A stretch of 64,000 nt of DNA, taken from contig NZ_RRZK01000024.1 in assembly GCF_004348895.1 (NCBI RefSeq), forward strand, positions 79,164 to 143,163, written 5' to 3'. This DNA comes from Pseudomonas vancouverensis (GTDB lineage Bacteria > Pseudomonadota > Gammaproteobacteria > Pseudomonadales > Pseudomonadaceae). Shown piece after piece: positions 16,266-24,121 of this stretch. A program made the translations under genes and the position numbers. Under the pieces are notes generated by a model. It was not told where the DNA came from. It saw only the letters and a program-made list of their open reading frames with translations, and searched no databases. Numbering within the stretch: position 1 is the stretch's first letter; each line of letters begins with the position of its first letter.

Positions 16266-17306
16266 TCAAGGCGCCGGATTCGGGTGATCCTTGTGAATCG
16301 CTTCGATCCCTTCCAGCACTTCCTCTGACAGCTTCAGGTCGAAGCTGGCGATGTTGCTCTCCAGCTGCTCCATGGTCGTCGCGCCAATGATGTTGCTGGT
16401 GACGAACGGCTGCTGCGTGACGAACGCCAGGGCCATTTGCGCCGGGTCCAGGCCGTGTTCGCGAGCCAGTGCAACGTAGCGGGTGCAGGCGGCTTCCGAC
16501 TGTGGGTTGAAGTAGCGGCTGAAGCGGCTGTAGAGGCTCAGGCGGCCTTTTGGCGGGCGCGCGCCATTGAGGTACTTGCCCGACAGGAAACCGAACGCCA
16601 GTGGCGAGTAGGCGAGCAGGCCGCATTGTTCGCGGATCGCAATTTCCGCCAGGCCGACTTCGAAGCTGCGGTTGAGCAGGTTGTACGGGTTCTGGATCGA
16701 CACCGCACGCGGCCAGCCACGGGCTTCAGCCAGGGCCAGGAAACGCATGGTGCCCCACGGCGTTTCGTTGGACAGGCCGATGTGACGGATCTTGCCGGCG
16801 CGCACCTGTTCGTCCAGCGCTTCGAGGGTGTCCTCCAGCGGGGTCAGGTTGGCTTCGATCTTGTGCTTGTAGCCCAGTTGGCCGAAGAAGTTGGTGCTGC
16901 GTTCCGGCCAGTGCAGCTGGTACAGGTCGATGTAGTCGGTTTGCAGGCGCTTGAGGCTGGCGTCCACGGCTTCGCTGATGTGCTGTCGATTGTGCCGAAG
17001 ATTGCCGTCGCGGATGTAGTCGATGGTGTTGCCCGGGCCGGCGATCTTGCTGGCCAGGATCCAGTCGGCACGGTCGCCCCGACTCTTGAAGTAATTGCCG
17101 ATGTAGCGCTCGGTGGTGGCGTAGGTTTCGGCCTTGGGCGGCACCGGGTACATTTCCGCGGTGTCGATGAAATTGATCCCGGCGGCCTTGGCCCGCTCAA
17201 TCTGCGCGAAGGCGTCTGCCTCGCTGTTTTGCTCGCCCCAGGTCATGGTTCCGAGGCAGATCGCACTCACGTTCAGATTCGTTCGGCCTAGCTGGCGATA
17301 GTCCAT
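16266..17306 (-). CDS. Aldo/keto reductase (Tas-like)
   Basis: 346 residues from the ATG at 17306 (MDYRQLGRT), preceded by AAGGAG; an 8-codon upstream extension exists but is unlikely. The AKR catalytic tetrad is visible: Asp and Tyr in NFIDTAEMYP, Lys in LASKIAGP and His in LYQLHWPERS. The NADPH-binding C-terminal part has NIIGATTMEQLESNI. Likely a cytoplasmic NADPH-dependent carbonyl reductase of the Tas group. The physiological substrate is unknown. It is convergent with the acyl-CoA dehydrogenase gene and divergent from rplM. Confidence 0.9.
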   Translation of the reverse strand: MDYRQLGRTNLNVSAICLGTMTWGEQNSEADAFAQIERAKAAGINFIDTAEMYPVPPKAETYATTERYIGNYFKSRGDRADWILASKIAGPGNTIDYIRDGNLRHNRQHISEAVDASLKRLQTDYIDLYQLHWPERSTNFFGQLGYKHKIEANLTPLEDTLEALDEQVRAGKIRHIGLSNETPWGTMRFLALAEARGWPRAVSIQNPYNLLNRSFEVGLAEIAIREQCGLLAYSPLAFGFLSGKYLNGARPPKGRLSLYSRFSRYFNPQSEAACTRYVALAREHGLDPAQMALAFVTQQPFVTSNIIGATTMEQLESNIASFDLKLSEEVLEGIEAIHKDHPNPAP

Positions 17307-17477
17307 CGAGGTGCTCCTTGGGCAAAACAATCATAAAAGCAGGTTGAAATATTTTTCGCAATCTGCATAATTGCGCACCTCTTTCTGCAGTGGAAGTGAT
17401 GCGCCGCCGCCGAAGAATCTTGCCGTTGAACGGACGCGCCGACCCGAGCCCCCGAAAGCGTCTGTATCCGGCTGCCT

Positions 17478-17504
17478 TTGACTTGTCAAAGTACGCACTA
17501 TTCA
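17478..17504 (+). promoter_or_regulatory. Possible promoter for rplM-rpsI
   Basis: TTGACT (17478-17483) is a good -35. The best -10 candidates, TATTCA (17499) or TTCAGT (17501), are weak and the first has short spacing, so the call is tentative. It would give a leader of about 40-45 nt before rplM. Confidence 0.35.
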
Positions 17505-17552
17505 GTAAGATCCGCCGTCTAATTTACAGGGCGGCCCCTGAGGCTATAAAGA

Positions 17553-17981
17553 ATGAAAACTTTTACTGCTAAACCGGAAACAGTAAAGCGCGACTGGTTT
17601 GTCGTCGACGCTGCTGGTCAGACCCTGGGTCGTCTGGCCACCGAAATCGCGAGCCGTCTGCGTGGCAAGCACAAGCCTGAGTACACTCCTCACGTTGACA
17701 CCGGCGACTACATCGTCGTAATCAACGCTGAGCAGATCCGTGTGACCGGTGCTAAAACCACTGACAAAATGTACTACTCCCACTCCGGTTTCCCGGGCGG
17801 CATCAAGTCGATCAACTTTGAAAAGCTGATCGCCAAGGCCCCTGAGCGCGTGATCGAGACCGCGGTCAAAGGCATGCTGCCTAAGAACCCGCTGGGTCGC
17901 GACATGTACCGTAAGCTGAAAGTCTATGCGGGCGCTGCACACCCTCATACTGCTCAGCAGCCCCAAGAACTGAAGATTTAA
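17553..17981 (+). CDS. rplM: 50S ribosomal protein L13
   Basis: 142 residues, the normal length. Recognisable throughout: TVKRDWFVVDAAGQTLGRLA, then KMYYSHSGFPGG and GMLPKNPLGRDMYRKLKVY. L13 is an early-assembly protein of the large subunit and binds 23S rRNA. It forms an operon with rpsI, which starts 14 bp after its stop; in E. coli L13 represses this operon by binding its leader RNA. Confidence 0.98.
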   Translation: MKTFTAKPETVKRDWFVVDAAGQTLGRLATEIASRLRGKHKPEYTPHVDTGDYIVVINAEQIRVTGAKTTDKMYYSHSGFPGGIKSINFEKLIAKAPERVIETAVKGMLPKNPLGRDMYRKLKVYAGAAHPHTAQQPQELKI

Positions 17982-17995
17982 CGGAATAGTTCATT

Positions 17996-18388
17996 ATGTC
18001 GGCGACTCAAAATTACGGCACTGGCCGTCGCAAGACCGCAACCGCACGCGTTTTCCTGCGTCCGGGTACTGGTAACATCTCCATCAACAACCGTTCGCTG
18101 GATAATTTCTTCGGCCGCGAAACTGCCCGCATGGTAGTTCGTCAGCCGCTGGAATTGACTGAGACTGTCGAGAAGTTCGACATCTACGTCACCGTGATCG
18201 GCGGTGGTGTGAGTGGTCAAGCTGGCGCAATCCGCCACGGCATCACCCGCGCTCTGATGGACTACGACGAGACTCTGCGCAGCGCCCTGCGTAAAGCCGG
18301 CTTCGTAACCCGCGATGCTCGTGAAGTTGAACGTAAGAAAGTCGGTCTGCGTAAAGCGCGTAAGCGTCCGCAGTACTCGAAGCGTTAA
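17996..18388 (+). CDS. rpsI: 30S ribosomal protein S9
   Basis: 130 residues, full length. Contains NYGTGRRKTATARVFLRPG at the N-terminus and the basic C-terminal tail KARKRPQYSKR, whose last residues reach the P-site tRNA in the decoding centre. Second gene of the rplM-rpsI operon, with a strong terminator after it. Confidence 0.98.
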   Translation: MSATQNYGTGRRKTATARVFLRPGTGNISINNRSLDNFFGRETARMVVRQPLELTETVEKFDIYVTVIGGGVSGQAGAIRHGITRALMDYDETLRSALRKAGFVTRDAREVERKKVGLRKARKRPQYSKR

Positions 18389-18410
18389 TTCGCTTTCACG
18401 TTCAAAAAAG

Positions 18411-18447
18411 AACGCCCAGTTTCCTCACGGAGCTGGGCGTTTTTTTA
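18411..18447 (+). terminator. Terminator of the rplM-rpsI operon
   Basis: AACGCCCAG pairs with CTGGGCGTT across a 13-nt loop, then seven T. Confidence 0.92.
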
Positions 18448-18483
18448 TGCGTGCGATTTATCAAAGAATTGCGCTGTGACAAC

Positions 18484-18510
18484 TTGCCACATTCGTAGAC
18501 GCCCTATACT
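18484..18510 (+). promoter_or_regulatory. Possible promoter of petABC
   Basis: TATACT at 18505-18510 is a strong -10 match. TTGCCA at 18484-18489 is the nearest -35 but leaves only 15 bp between the boxes. This leaves a leader of about 140 nt before petA. Confidence 0.4.
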
Positions 18511-18656
18511 ACAAGGCTTGAGGGTGGTGGGCTCCGGTAATTACCTTGTCAGAATTGGGGCTTTTCATTACCATTCGGCAAAATTTTTATAAGTACATAG
18601 ATTTATTTAGTAGATGCCTGATTTAACAGGCCACAAAGCTGATGGGAGAGGACTGA

Positions 18657-19250
18657 ATGAGCAATGACGGCGTGAATGCAGGCCGGCGTCGCTTCTTGGT
18701 AGCAGCCACATCCGTGGTGGGTGCTGCAGGAGCGGTGGGGGCTGCGGTCCCGTTCGTGGGGTCATGGTTTCCCAGTGCCAAGGCGAAAGCCGCTGGTGCA
18801 CCGGTGAAAGTGAATGTCAGCAAAATCGAGCCAGGCCAGCAGATGATTGCTGAGTGGCGCGGCCAGCCGGTGTTCATTGTCCGCCGTACTCCGGAAATCC
18901 TGGGGAATCTGAAGAAGATCGAGGGCCAGCTGTCTGACCCTACCTCCAAGAACTCGACACAACCTGCTTATGTTGATCCGGAAACGCGTTCGATCAAGCC
19001 TGAGGTTCTGCTGCTGATCGGTATCTGCACGCACCTGGGTTGCTCTCCCACCTTCCGTCCCGAAGTGGCACCTGCGGATCTGGGCAAAGACTGGGTAGGC
19101 GGTTATTTCTGCCCTTGCCACGGTTCCCATTACGATCTGGCTGGCCGCGTCTACAAGTCGCAACCCGCGCCTTTGAACCTGCCAGTTCCCCCGCATTCCT
19201 ATGAGACCAACGACATCATTGTCATTGGCGTCGATACGGAGAAAGCGTGA
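18657..19250 (+). CDS. petA: Ubiquinol-cytochrome c reductase iron-sulfur (Rieske) subunit
   Basis: 197 residues. The N-terminus has a twin-arginine motif (AGRRRFLVAATSVVG) and a membrane anchor, as in Rieske proteins exported folded by Tat. The 2Fe-2S cluster ligands are in CTHLGC and CPCHGSHYD. It carries electrons from ubiquinol to cytochrome c1 in complex III. First gene of petABC; its stop overlaps the cytochrome b start by one base. Confidence 0.97.
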   Translation: MSNDGVNAGRRRFLVAATSVVGAAGAVGAAVPFVGSWFPSAKAKAAGAPVKVNVSKIEPGQQMIAEWRGQPVFIVRRTPEILGNLKKIEGQLSDPTSKNSTQPAYVDPETRSIKPEVLLLIGICTHLGCSPTFRPEVAPADLGKDWVGGYFCPCHGSHYDLAGRVYKSQPAPLNLPVPPHSYETNDIIVIGVDTEKA

Positions 19251-20461
19251 TGAGCAAGTTCATGGATTGGGTTGATGCGCGCTTTCCCGCCACCAAGATG
19301 TGGGAAGACCATCTCAGCAAGTATTACGCTCCGAAGAACTTCAACTTCTTCTACTTCTTTGGCTCGCTGGCATTGCTCGTTCTGGTCAACCAGATCGTTA
19401 CCGGTGTCTGGCTGACCATGAGCTACACCCCTTCGGCGGAGGAGGCCTTTGCTTCCGTCGAATACATCATGCGTGACGTCGAGTACGGCTCGATCCTGCG
19501 CCTGCTGCACTCCACCGGCGCTTCGGCGTTCTTCATCGTGGTCTATCTGCACATGTTCCGTGGCCTGCTCTACGGTTCGTACCAGAAGCCCCGTGAGCTG
19601 GTCTGGGTGTTCGGCATGCTGATCTACCTGGCGCTGATGGCTGAAGCCTTCATGGGTTACTTGCTGCCGTGGGGCCAGATGTCCTACTGGGGTGCCCAGG
19701 TGATCATCTCGCTGTTCGGTGCGATCCCGGTCATCGGTAACGACCTGACCCAGTGGATCCGTGGTGACTACCTGATTTCCGGTATTACCCTGAACCGCTT
19801 CTTCGCCCTGCACGTGGTGGCCCTGCCGATCGTTATCCTCGGTCTGGTAGTGCTGCATATCCTGGCGTTGCACGAAGTGGGTTCGAACAACCCGGACGGC
19901 GTGGACATCAAGAAGCACAAGGACGAAAACGGCATACCGCTGGACGGCATCGCCTTCCACCCGTACTACACCGTGAAAGATATCGTCGGCGTGGTGGTGT
20001 TCCTGTTCATCTTCTGCTCGATCGTGTTCTTCTTCCCGGAAATGGGCGGCTACTTCCTCGAAAAACCGAACTTTGAAGTGGCGAACGCGTTCAAGACCCC
20101 AGAGCACATCGCTCCGGTCTGGTACTTCACGCCGTTCTACGCGATCTTGCGTGCGGTGCCGGACAAGCTCTTTGGCGTTATCGCCATGGGTGCGGCCATT
20201 GCGGTGCTGTTCGTCCTGCCCTGGCTCGACCGTAGCCCGGTCAAGTCGATGCGCTACAAAGGCTGGCTGAGCAAAATCTGGCTCTGGGTGTTCTGCATCT
20301 CGTTCGTGATCCTGGGTGTGCTGGGTGTCCTGGCGCCGACTCCAGAGCGTACGTTGCTGTCGCAGGTATGTACCTTCCTGTACTTCGCCTACTTCATTCT
20401 GATGCCTTTCTACACCAGGCTCGAGAAGACCAAACCGGTACCGGAAAGGGTGACTGGCTGA
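19250..20461 (+). CDS. petB: Cytochrome b subunit of the bc1 complex
   Basis: 403 residues from the ATG at 19250, overlapping the petA stop (a GTG lies one codon earlier). Multi-spanning membrane protein with haem-ligating histidines in the helix B and D regions (HSTGASAFFIVVYLHMFRG and FALHVVALPIVILGLVVLH) and the Qo-site sequence PEW-like region in the C-terminal half. It holds the two b haems of complex III and moves electrons across the membrane. Translationally coupled to petA and petC. Confidence 0.96.
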   Translation: MSKFMDWVDARFPATKMWEDHLSKYYAPKNFNFFYFFGSLALLVLVNQIVTGVWLTMSYTPSAEEAFASVEYIMRDVEYGSILRLLHSTGASAFFIVVYLHMFRGLLYGSYQKPRELVWVFGMLIYLALMAEAFMGYLLPWGQMSYWGAQVIISLFGAIPVIGNDLTQWIRGDYLISGITLNRFFALHVVALPIVILGLVVLHILALHEVGSNNPDGVDIKKHKDENGIPLDGIAFHPYYTVKDIVGVVVFLFIFCSIVFFFPEMGGYFLEKPNFEVANAFKTPEHIAPVWYFTPFYAILRAVPDKLFGVIAMGAAIAVLFVLPWLDRSPVKSMRYKGWLSKIWLWVFCISFVILGVLGVLAPTPERTLLSQVCTFLYFAYFILMPFYTRLEKTKPVPERVTG

Positions 20462-21243
20462 TGAAAAAACTATTTGCTGTTTTGATGCTTGCTGCGCTGC
20501 CAGTGTTTGCTTTCGCAGCTGAACACGGTGGCCCTGAGCTGGAAAAAGTCGACATCGACGTTTCCGATAAAGCCGCCATGCAGGACGGTGCACGCACGTT
20601 CGCCAACTACTGCATGGGTTGCCACAGTGCCAAGTTCCAACGCTATGAGCGTGTTGCTGACGACCTGGGCATTCCCCACGAGTTGATGCTCGAGAAGCTG
20701 GTGTTCACCGGTGCCAAGATCGGTGACCACATGTCCATCGGCATGCAGCCGGCAGATGCCAAGGCCTGGTTTGGCGCGGCACCACCGGACCTGACCCTGG
20801 TGGCTCGCGTTCGCGGTACCGACTGGCTCTACGGTTACCTGAAGTCGTTCTACGAAGACCCGTCGCGCCCTTGGGGTGTGAACAACAAGGTCTTCCCGAA
20901 CGTGGGCATGCCTAACGTCCTGGTCGGCCTGCAGGGTCGTCAGGTGATCGGCTGCAAACAGGTACAGATCGTCGAAGACGGCAAGAAGCAATATGATCCT
21001 TTGACCGGTACGCCTTTGACTCACGAAGCGTGCGATCAAATGACCATCGTGCCGAAAAGCGGTGCTCTGACCGAAGAGCAATTCGATGAGAAGGTCAAGA
21101 ATCTGGTAACCTTCCTGGCTTACTCGGCTAACCCGGTTAAGCTGCAACATCAGCGCATCGGTACATACGTATTGCTGTACCTGGCGTTCTTCTTCGTATT
21201 CGCTTATCTGCTCAAGCGCGAATACTGGAAAGACGTGCACTGA
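20461..21243 (+). CDS. petC: Cytochrome c1 subunit of the bc1 complex
   Basis: 260 residues with a signal peptide (MKKLFAVLMLAALPVFAFA). The haem c attachment motif is CMGCH in NYCMGCHSAKF. A C-terminal membrane anchor (VLLYLAFFFVFAYLL) holds the domain in the periplasm. Accepts electrons from the Rieske protein and passes them to soluble cytochrome c. Its ATG overlaps the petB stop by one base. Confidence 0.97.
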   Translation: MKKLFAVLMLAALPVFAFAAEHGGPELEKVDIDVSDKAAMQDGARTFANYCMGCHSAKFQRYERVADDLGIPHELMLEKLVFTGAKIGDHMSIGMQPADAKAWFGAAPPDLTLVARVRGTDWLYGYLKSFYEDPSRPWGVNNKVFPNVGMPNVLVGLQGRQVIGCKQVQIVEDGKKQYDPLTGTPLTHEACDQMTIVPKSGALTEEQFDEKVKNLVTFLAYSANPVKLQHQRIGTYVLLYLAFFFVFAYLLKREYWKDVH

Positions 21244-21331
21244 TACAAGCTTCAAGCTATTGCTGTTAATCGCGCGCGCCCAAGGGTGCTTCCGATACGC
21301 AATGAACCTGGTGATCCAGGTCTTGCGGGAA

Positions 21332-21356
21332 GCGCCCTCTGGGCGCGCTCGTTTTT
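21332..21356 (+). terminator. Terminator after petABC
   Basis: GCGCCC, loop TCT, GGGCGC, then GCTCGTTTTT. The stem is short but GC-only and lies 88 bp past the petC stop. Confidence 0.7.
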
Positions 21357-21393
21357 CCGCTTCCGATAATGTCTACAAGCGAGGAGGATCGCC

Positions 21394-22011
21394 ATGGGCG
21401 TGACCAATCGGTTGGCCTGTTACTCCGACCCCGCCGACCACTATTCCCACCGAGTGCGCATCGTACTGGCAGAGAAGGGTGTCAGCGCAGAGATCATTTA
21501 CGTGGAGGCTGGTCGTCAGCCACCTAAACTGATTGAAGTGAACCCTTACGGCAGTTTGCCCACGCTGGTCGATCGTGACCTGGCGCTGTGGGAGTCGACA
21601 GTGGTGATGGAATATCTCGATGAGCGTTACCCGCACCCGCCGCTCCTGCCGGTTTATCCCGTGGCGCGTGCGAACAGTCGACTGCTGATGCACCGCATCC
21701 AGCGCGACTGGTGTGGTCTGGTGGATCTGATTCTGGATTCGCGCACCAAGGAGGCTGCCCGTGCCGTGGCTCGTAAAGAGTTGCGCGAGAGCCTGACCGG
21801 CGTGTCGCCGTTGTTCGCCGACAAGCCATTTTTCCTCAGTGAGGAACAAAGCCTGGTGGATTGCTGCCTATTGCCAATACTCTGGCGATTGCCGATTCTG
21901 GGTATAGAACTGCCGCGGCCGGCCAAGCCGCTGCTCGATTACATGGAGCGTCAATTTGCGCGTGAGGCTTTCCAGGCAAGTCTGTCTGGTGTCGAACGCG
22001 ATATGCGCTAA
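21394..22011 (+). CDS. sspA: Stringent starvation protein A
   Basis: 205 residues with a glutathione-S-transferase fold but no enzyme activity expected: thioredoxin-like N-terminus (ACYSDPADHYSHRVRIVLAEKG, shown in part) with NPYGSLPTLVDRDLALWES, then an all-helical C-terminal domain. SspA binds RNA polymerase and changes gene expression in stationary phase; in Pseudomonas and Francisella it takes part in virulence control. AGGAGG lies 6 nt before the ATG. sspB follows after 16 bp. Confidence 0.95.
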   Translation: MGVTNRLACYSDPADHYSHRVRIVLAEKGVSAEIIYVEAGRQPPKLIEVNPYGSLPTLVDRDLALWESTVVMEYLDERYPHPPLLPVYPVARANSRLLMHRIQRDWCGLVDLILDSRTKEAARAVARKELRESLTGVSPLFADKPFFLSEEQSLVDCCLLPILWRLPILGIELPRPAKPLLDYMERQFAREAFQASLSGVERDMR

Positions 22012-22027
22012 GGCTTAAGGAGCCGCT

Positions 22028-22441
22028 ATGAACTCCAGTCGACCTTATCTGGTCCGTGCGCTCTATGAGTGGATTGTGGATAACGATTGCACCCCGCACA
22101 TGCTGGTCAATTCCGAATATCCGTCGGTGCAGGTCCCTCAGGGGTTTGCCAGTGACGGTCAGATTGTCCTGAACGTATCGCCACAAGCCGTACGTCACCT
22201 GCATATGGACAACGACGCGGTCAGCTTCGAAGGCCGCTTTGGTGGCGTCCCGCACACCCTGTACGTGCCTATCGCCTCCATCCTGGGGATTTATGCCCGG
22301 GAGAACGGCCAGGGCATGGTGTTTGATCTGGAATCGCCGATGGATGACGAAGACGAGATCGAGCCCGATGATGATTTGCCGCCACCGGACAGCGAGCCGC
22401 CGCGCCCAAGCGGTCGGCCAAGTCTGAAAGTGGTGAAGTAA
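22028..22441 (+). CDS. sspB: ClpXP protease specificity-enhancing factor SspB
   Basis: 137 residues. The folded N-terminal domain (RPYLVRALYEWIVDNDCTPH, FEGRFGG, VPIASILGIYARENGQG) binds ssrA tags. An acidic, Pro-rich linker leads to the C-terminal ClpX-docking tail RPSLKVVK. It brings ssrA-tagged proteins to ClpXP. Operon with sspA, ended by a terminator directly after the stop. Confidence 0.95.
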   Translation: MNSSRPYLVRALYEWIVDNDCTPHMLVNSEYPSVQVPQGFASDGQIVLNVSPQAVRHLHMDNDAVSFEGRFGGVPHTLYVPIASILGIYARENGQGMVFDLESPMDDEDEIEPDDDLPPPDSEPPRPSGRPSLKVVK

Positions 22442-22442
22442 T

Positions 22443-22474
22443 AAAAAAGGCGATCCGGATGGATCGCCTTTTTT
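22443..22474. terminator. Bidirectional terminator between sspB and dolP
   Basis: AAAAAAGGCGATCC, loop GGAT, GGATCGCCTTTTTT. A-run on one side and T-run on the other serve both convergent operons. Confidence 0.93.
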
Positions 22475-22491
22475 GTATCTGTTGATGGCTG

Positions 22492-23070
22492 TCAGTCGAT
22501 GTACTCAAACAGCTTCACAATCTTCTGCACGCCGGAAACGCCCTGCACCAGGTTGGTGGCCTGTTGGGCTTCCTGCTTGGTCAGCAGGCCCAGCAGATAA
22601 ACGATACCGTTTTCAGTGACGACCTTGATGCGTGAACCCGGGATGTTTGCGTCGGCGAGCATCTGGGTCTTGATCTTGGAGGTCAGCCAGGTGTCGTTCT
22701 GACGGGCCAGGAAGCTGGAGGGCGGCAGGACCTGAAGTTCGTTGTGCACTTTCTTCACGCGTTGCACAGCGGCGGCGGCCTGCTCGGCCTTGGCCTTGAG
22801 GTCTTCGCGTGGCGTTTGTCCGGCCAGCAGTACCACGCCGTTATAACTGGTCACGACGATATGCGAGTCTTTATCCAGGGCCGGGTCGGCCTTGGCGACG
22901 TTCACGCCGACCTTGGTGTCGATCAGGGAGTCATCGATCTTGCTGCCCAGTGTGCGTGTGCCACGGTCATCTTCAATAGGGGCTTCACGGCTGGCATTCA
23001 CCACCGAGGTGCAGCCGCTGATGCCGAGGCACAGGGTCAAGGCCAGTAGGCCAAGGCGATTAGGGGTCAT
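22492..23070 (-). CDS. dolP: BON-domain outer-membrane lipoprotein (DolP/YraP-like)
   Basis: 192 residues with lipobox LGISGC at about residue 20. Two BON domains follow, one around DDSLIDTKVGVNVAKADPALD and one around TSKIKTQMLADANIPGSRIK, each ending in a conserved hydrophobic/Gly stretch (GVVLLAGQT, GIVYLLGLLT). DolP supports outer-membrane integrity near division sites in E. coli. Its start overlaps the stop of the SIS gene by four bases, and the block order matches the yraN-diaA-dolP order of enterobacteria. Confidence 0.9.
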   Translation of the reverse strand: MTPNRLGLLALTLCLGISGCTSVVNASREAPIEDDRGTRTLGSKIDDSLIDTKVGVNVAKADPALDKDSHIVVTSYNGVVLLAGQTPREDLKAKAEQAAAAVQRVKKVHNELQVLPPSSFLARQNDTWLTSKIKTQMLADANIPGSRIKVVTENGIVYLLGLLTKQEAQQATNLVQGVSGVQKIVKLFEYID

Positions 23071-23660
23071 TCTTCACTCCCGAACAATTGGCTGTCGATC
23101 AAGTCGCAAAGGCAATGGATCGCCAGCAGGTGGACTTCCTGAATTCGAGCGGTGACGTTGGCGGGGACGCGAATCTCGACGTCCTCGGGCAGCAGGAGCG
23201 ATGCCATGCCGCCGCCGTCACGACCCGTCAATGCTACGACAATCATTTCGCGATCATGTGCGGCCTGGATCGCTTGAATGATGTTGGCCGAATTGCCGCT
23301 GGTGGAAATCGCCAGCAACACATCGCCCGGTTGGCCGAGTGCGCGGATCTGTTTCGAGAAAATTTCGTTGTAGCTGTAGTCATTGGCGATCGAGGTGATC
23401 GTCGAGCTGTCGGTGGTCAGGGCGATGGCCGGCAGGCTTGGCCGCTCGCGTTCGAAGCGATTGAGCAGCTCGGAAGAGAAATGCTGGGCATCGCCGGCGG
23501 AGCCACCGTTGCCGCAAGAAAGCATTTTGCCTTCGTTGAGCAGCGCGTTGACCATGATTTGGCTGGCTTGCTCGATGTGCGGTGCAAGAACTTCCATCGC
23601 CTGTTGCTTGGTGTCGATACTGGCCTGAAAAAGCTGGCGAATTCGGGATTGCATGTCCAT
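23067..23660 (-). CDS. gmhA: SIS-domain phosphoheptose isomerase family protein (GmhA/DiaA)
   Basis: 197 residues from the ATG at 23660 (MDMQSRIRQLF); the frame extends upstream without support. The SIS fold is clear, with SCGNGGSAGDAQHFSSELLN and ISTSGNSANIIQAI. In Pseudomonas this gene is usually called gmhA, sedoheptulose-7-phosphate isomerase for LPS heptose. The neighbours (yraN, lpoA, dolP) match E. coli diaA, a DnaA-binding SIS protein that starts replication on time. Both readings remain possible from sequence alone. Confidence 0.85.
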   Translation of the reverse strand: MDMQSRIRQLFQASIDTKQQAMEVLAPHIEQASQIMVNALLNEGKMLSCGNGGSAGDAQHFSSELLNRFERERPSLPAIALTTDSSTITSIANDYSYNEIFSKQIRALGQPGDVLLAISTSGNSANIIQAIQAAHDREMIVVALTGRDGGGMASLLLPEDVEIRVPANVTARIQEVHLLAIHCLCDLIDSQLFGSEE

Positions 23661-23758
23661 CTGTGTGACCTTAAGTAGCGCGGCTGTTTGGCACATGAAT
23701 GTGCAGCCCGCAAAGCAAAGAGCAAAAGTGTTGGGTGTCCGGTGCGGAGTACGGGCAG

Positions 23759-24121
23759 TCAGCCGTCGAAGGCATTCTGCAGCCAGTTCAACTGATCGAG
23801 ATCGCTGTCGATGGCAATCACGTCGAAACGGCAGGGGGAATTGGCCCAACGCGACTCGCGCTGAAGAAAATACTGCGCGGCGAAAATCAGTTTCTGCCGT
23901 TTGCGCCCGTCGATACTATCGAGTGCGCCACCCCATTGGGTGTTTTTACGGTAGCGGACTTCGACGAATACTACTGTATCGCCATCTAGCATGACCAGAT
24001 CAAGCTCGCCGCGTTTACACAACCAGTTCTGCGCCAGCAGGCGCAGACCCTGTTGTTGCAGATGCTCGAGCGCTTGGCGCTCGGCATCCTTGCCGCTTTG
24101 CTGACTTGACCTGTCGGGCAT
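23759..24121 (-). CDS. YraN family (UPF0102) putative nuclease
   Basis: 120 residues, usual size. The restriction-endonuclease-like core is GELDLVMLDGDTVVFVEVRYR, with the acidic residues expected in the family, then GGALDSIDGRKRQKLIFAAQYFL. Function is not established. It starts within the stop of lpoA (one-base overlap), so it is translated with it. Confidence 0.9.
   Translation of the reverse strand: MPDRSSQQSGKDAERQALEHLQQQGLRLLAQNWLCKRGELDLVMLDGDTVVFVEVRYRKNTQWGGALDSIDGRKRQKLIFAAQYFLQRESRWANSPCRFDVIAIDSDLDQLNWLQNAFDG

Noticed and set aside
17390..17572. Possible 60-codon leader peptide before rplM
   Set aside because: Overlaps the rplM start, has an Arg-rich composition from GC bias and no ribosome site.
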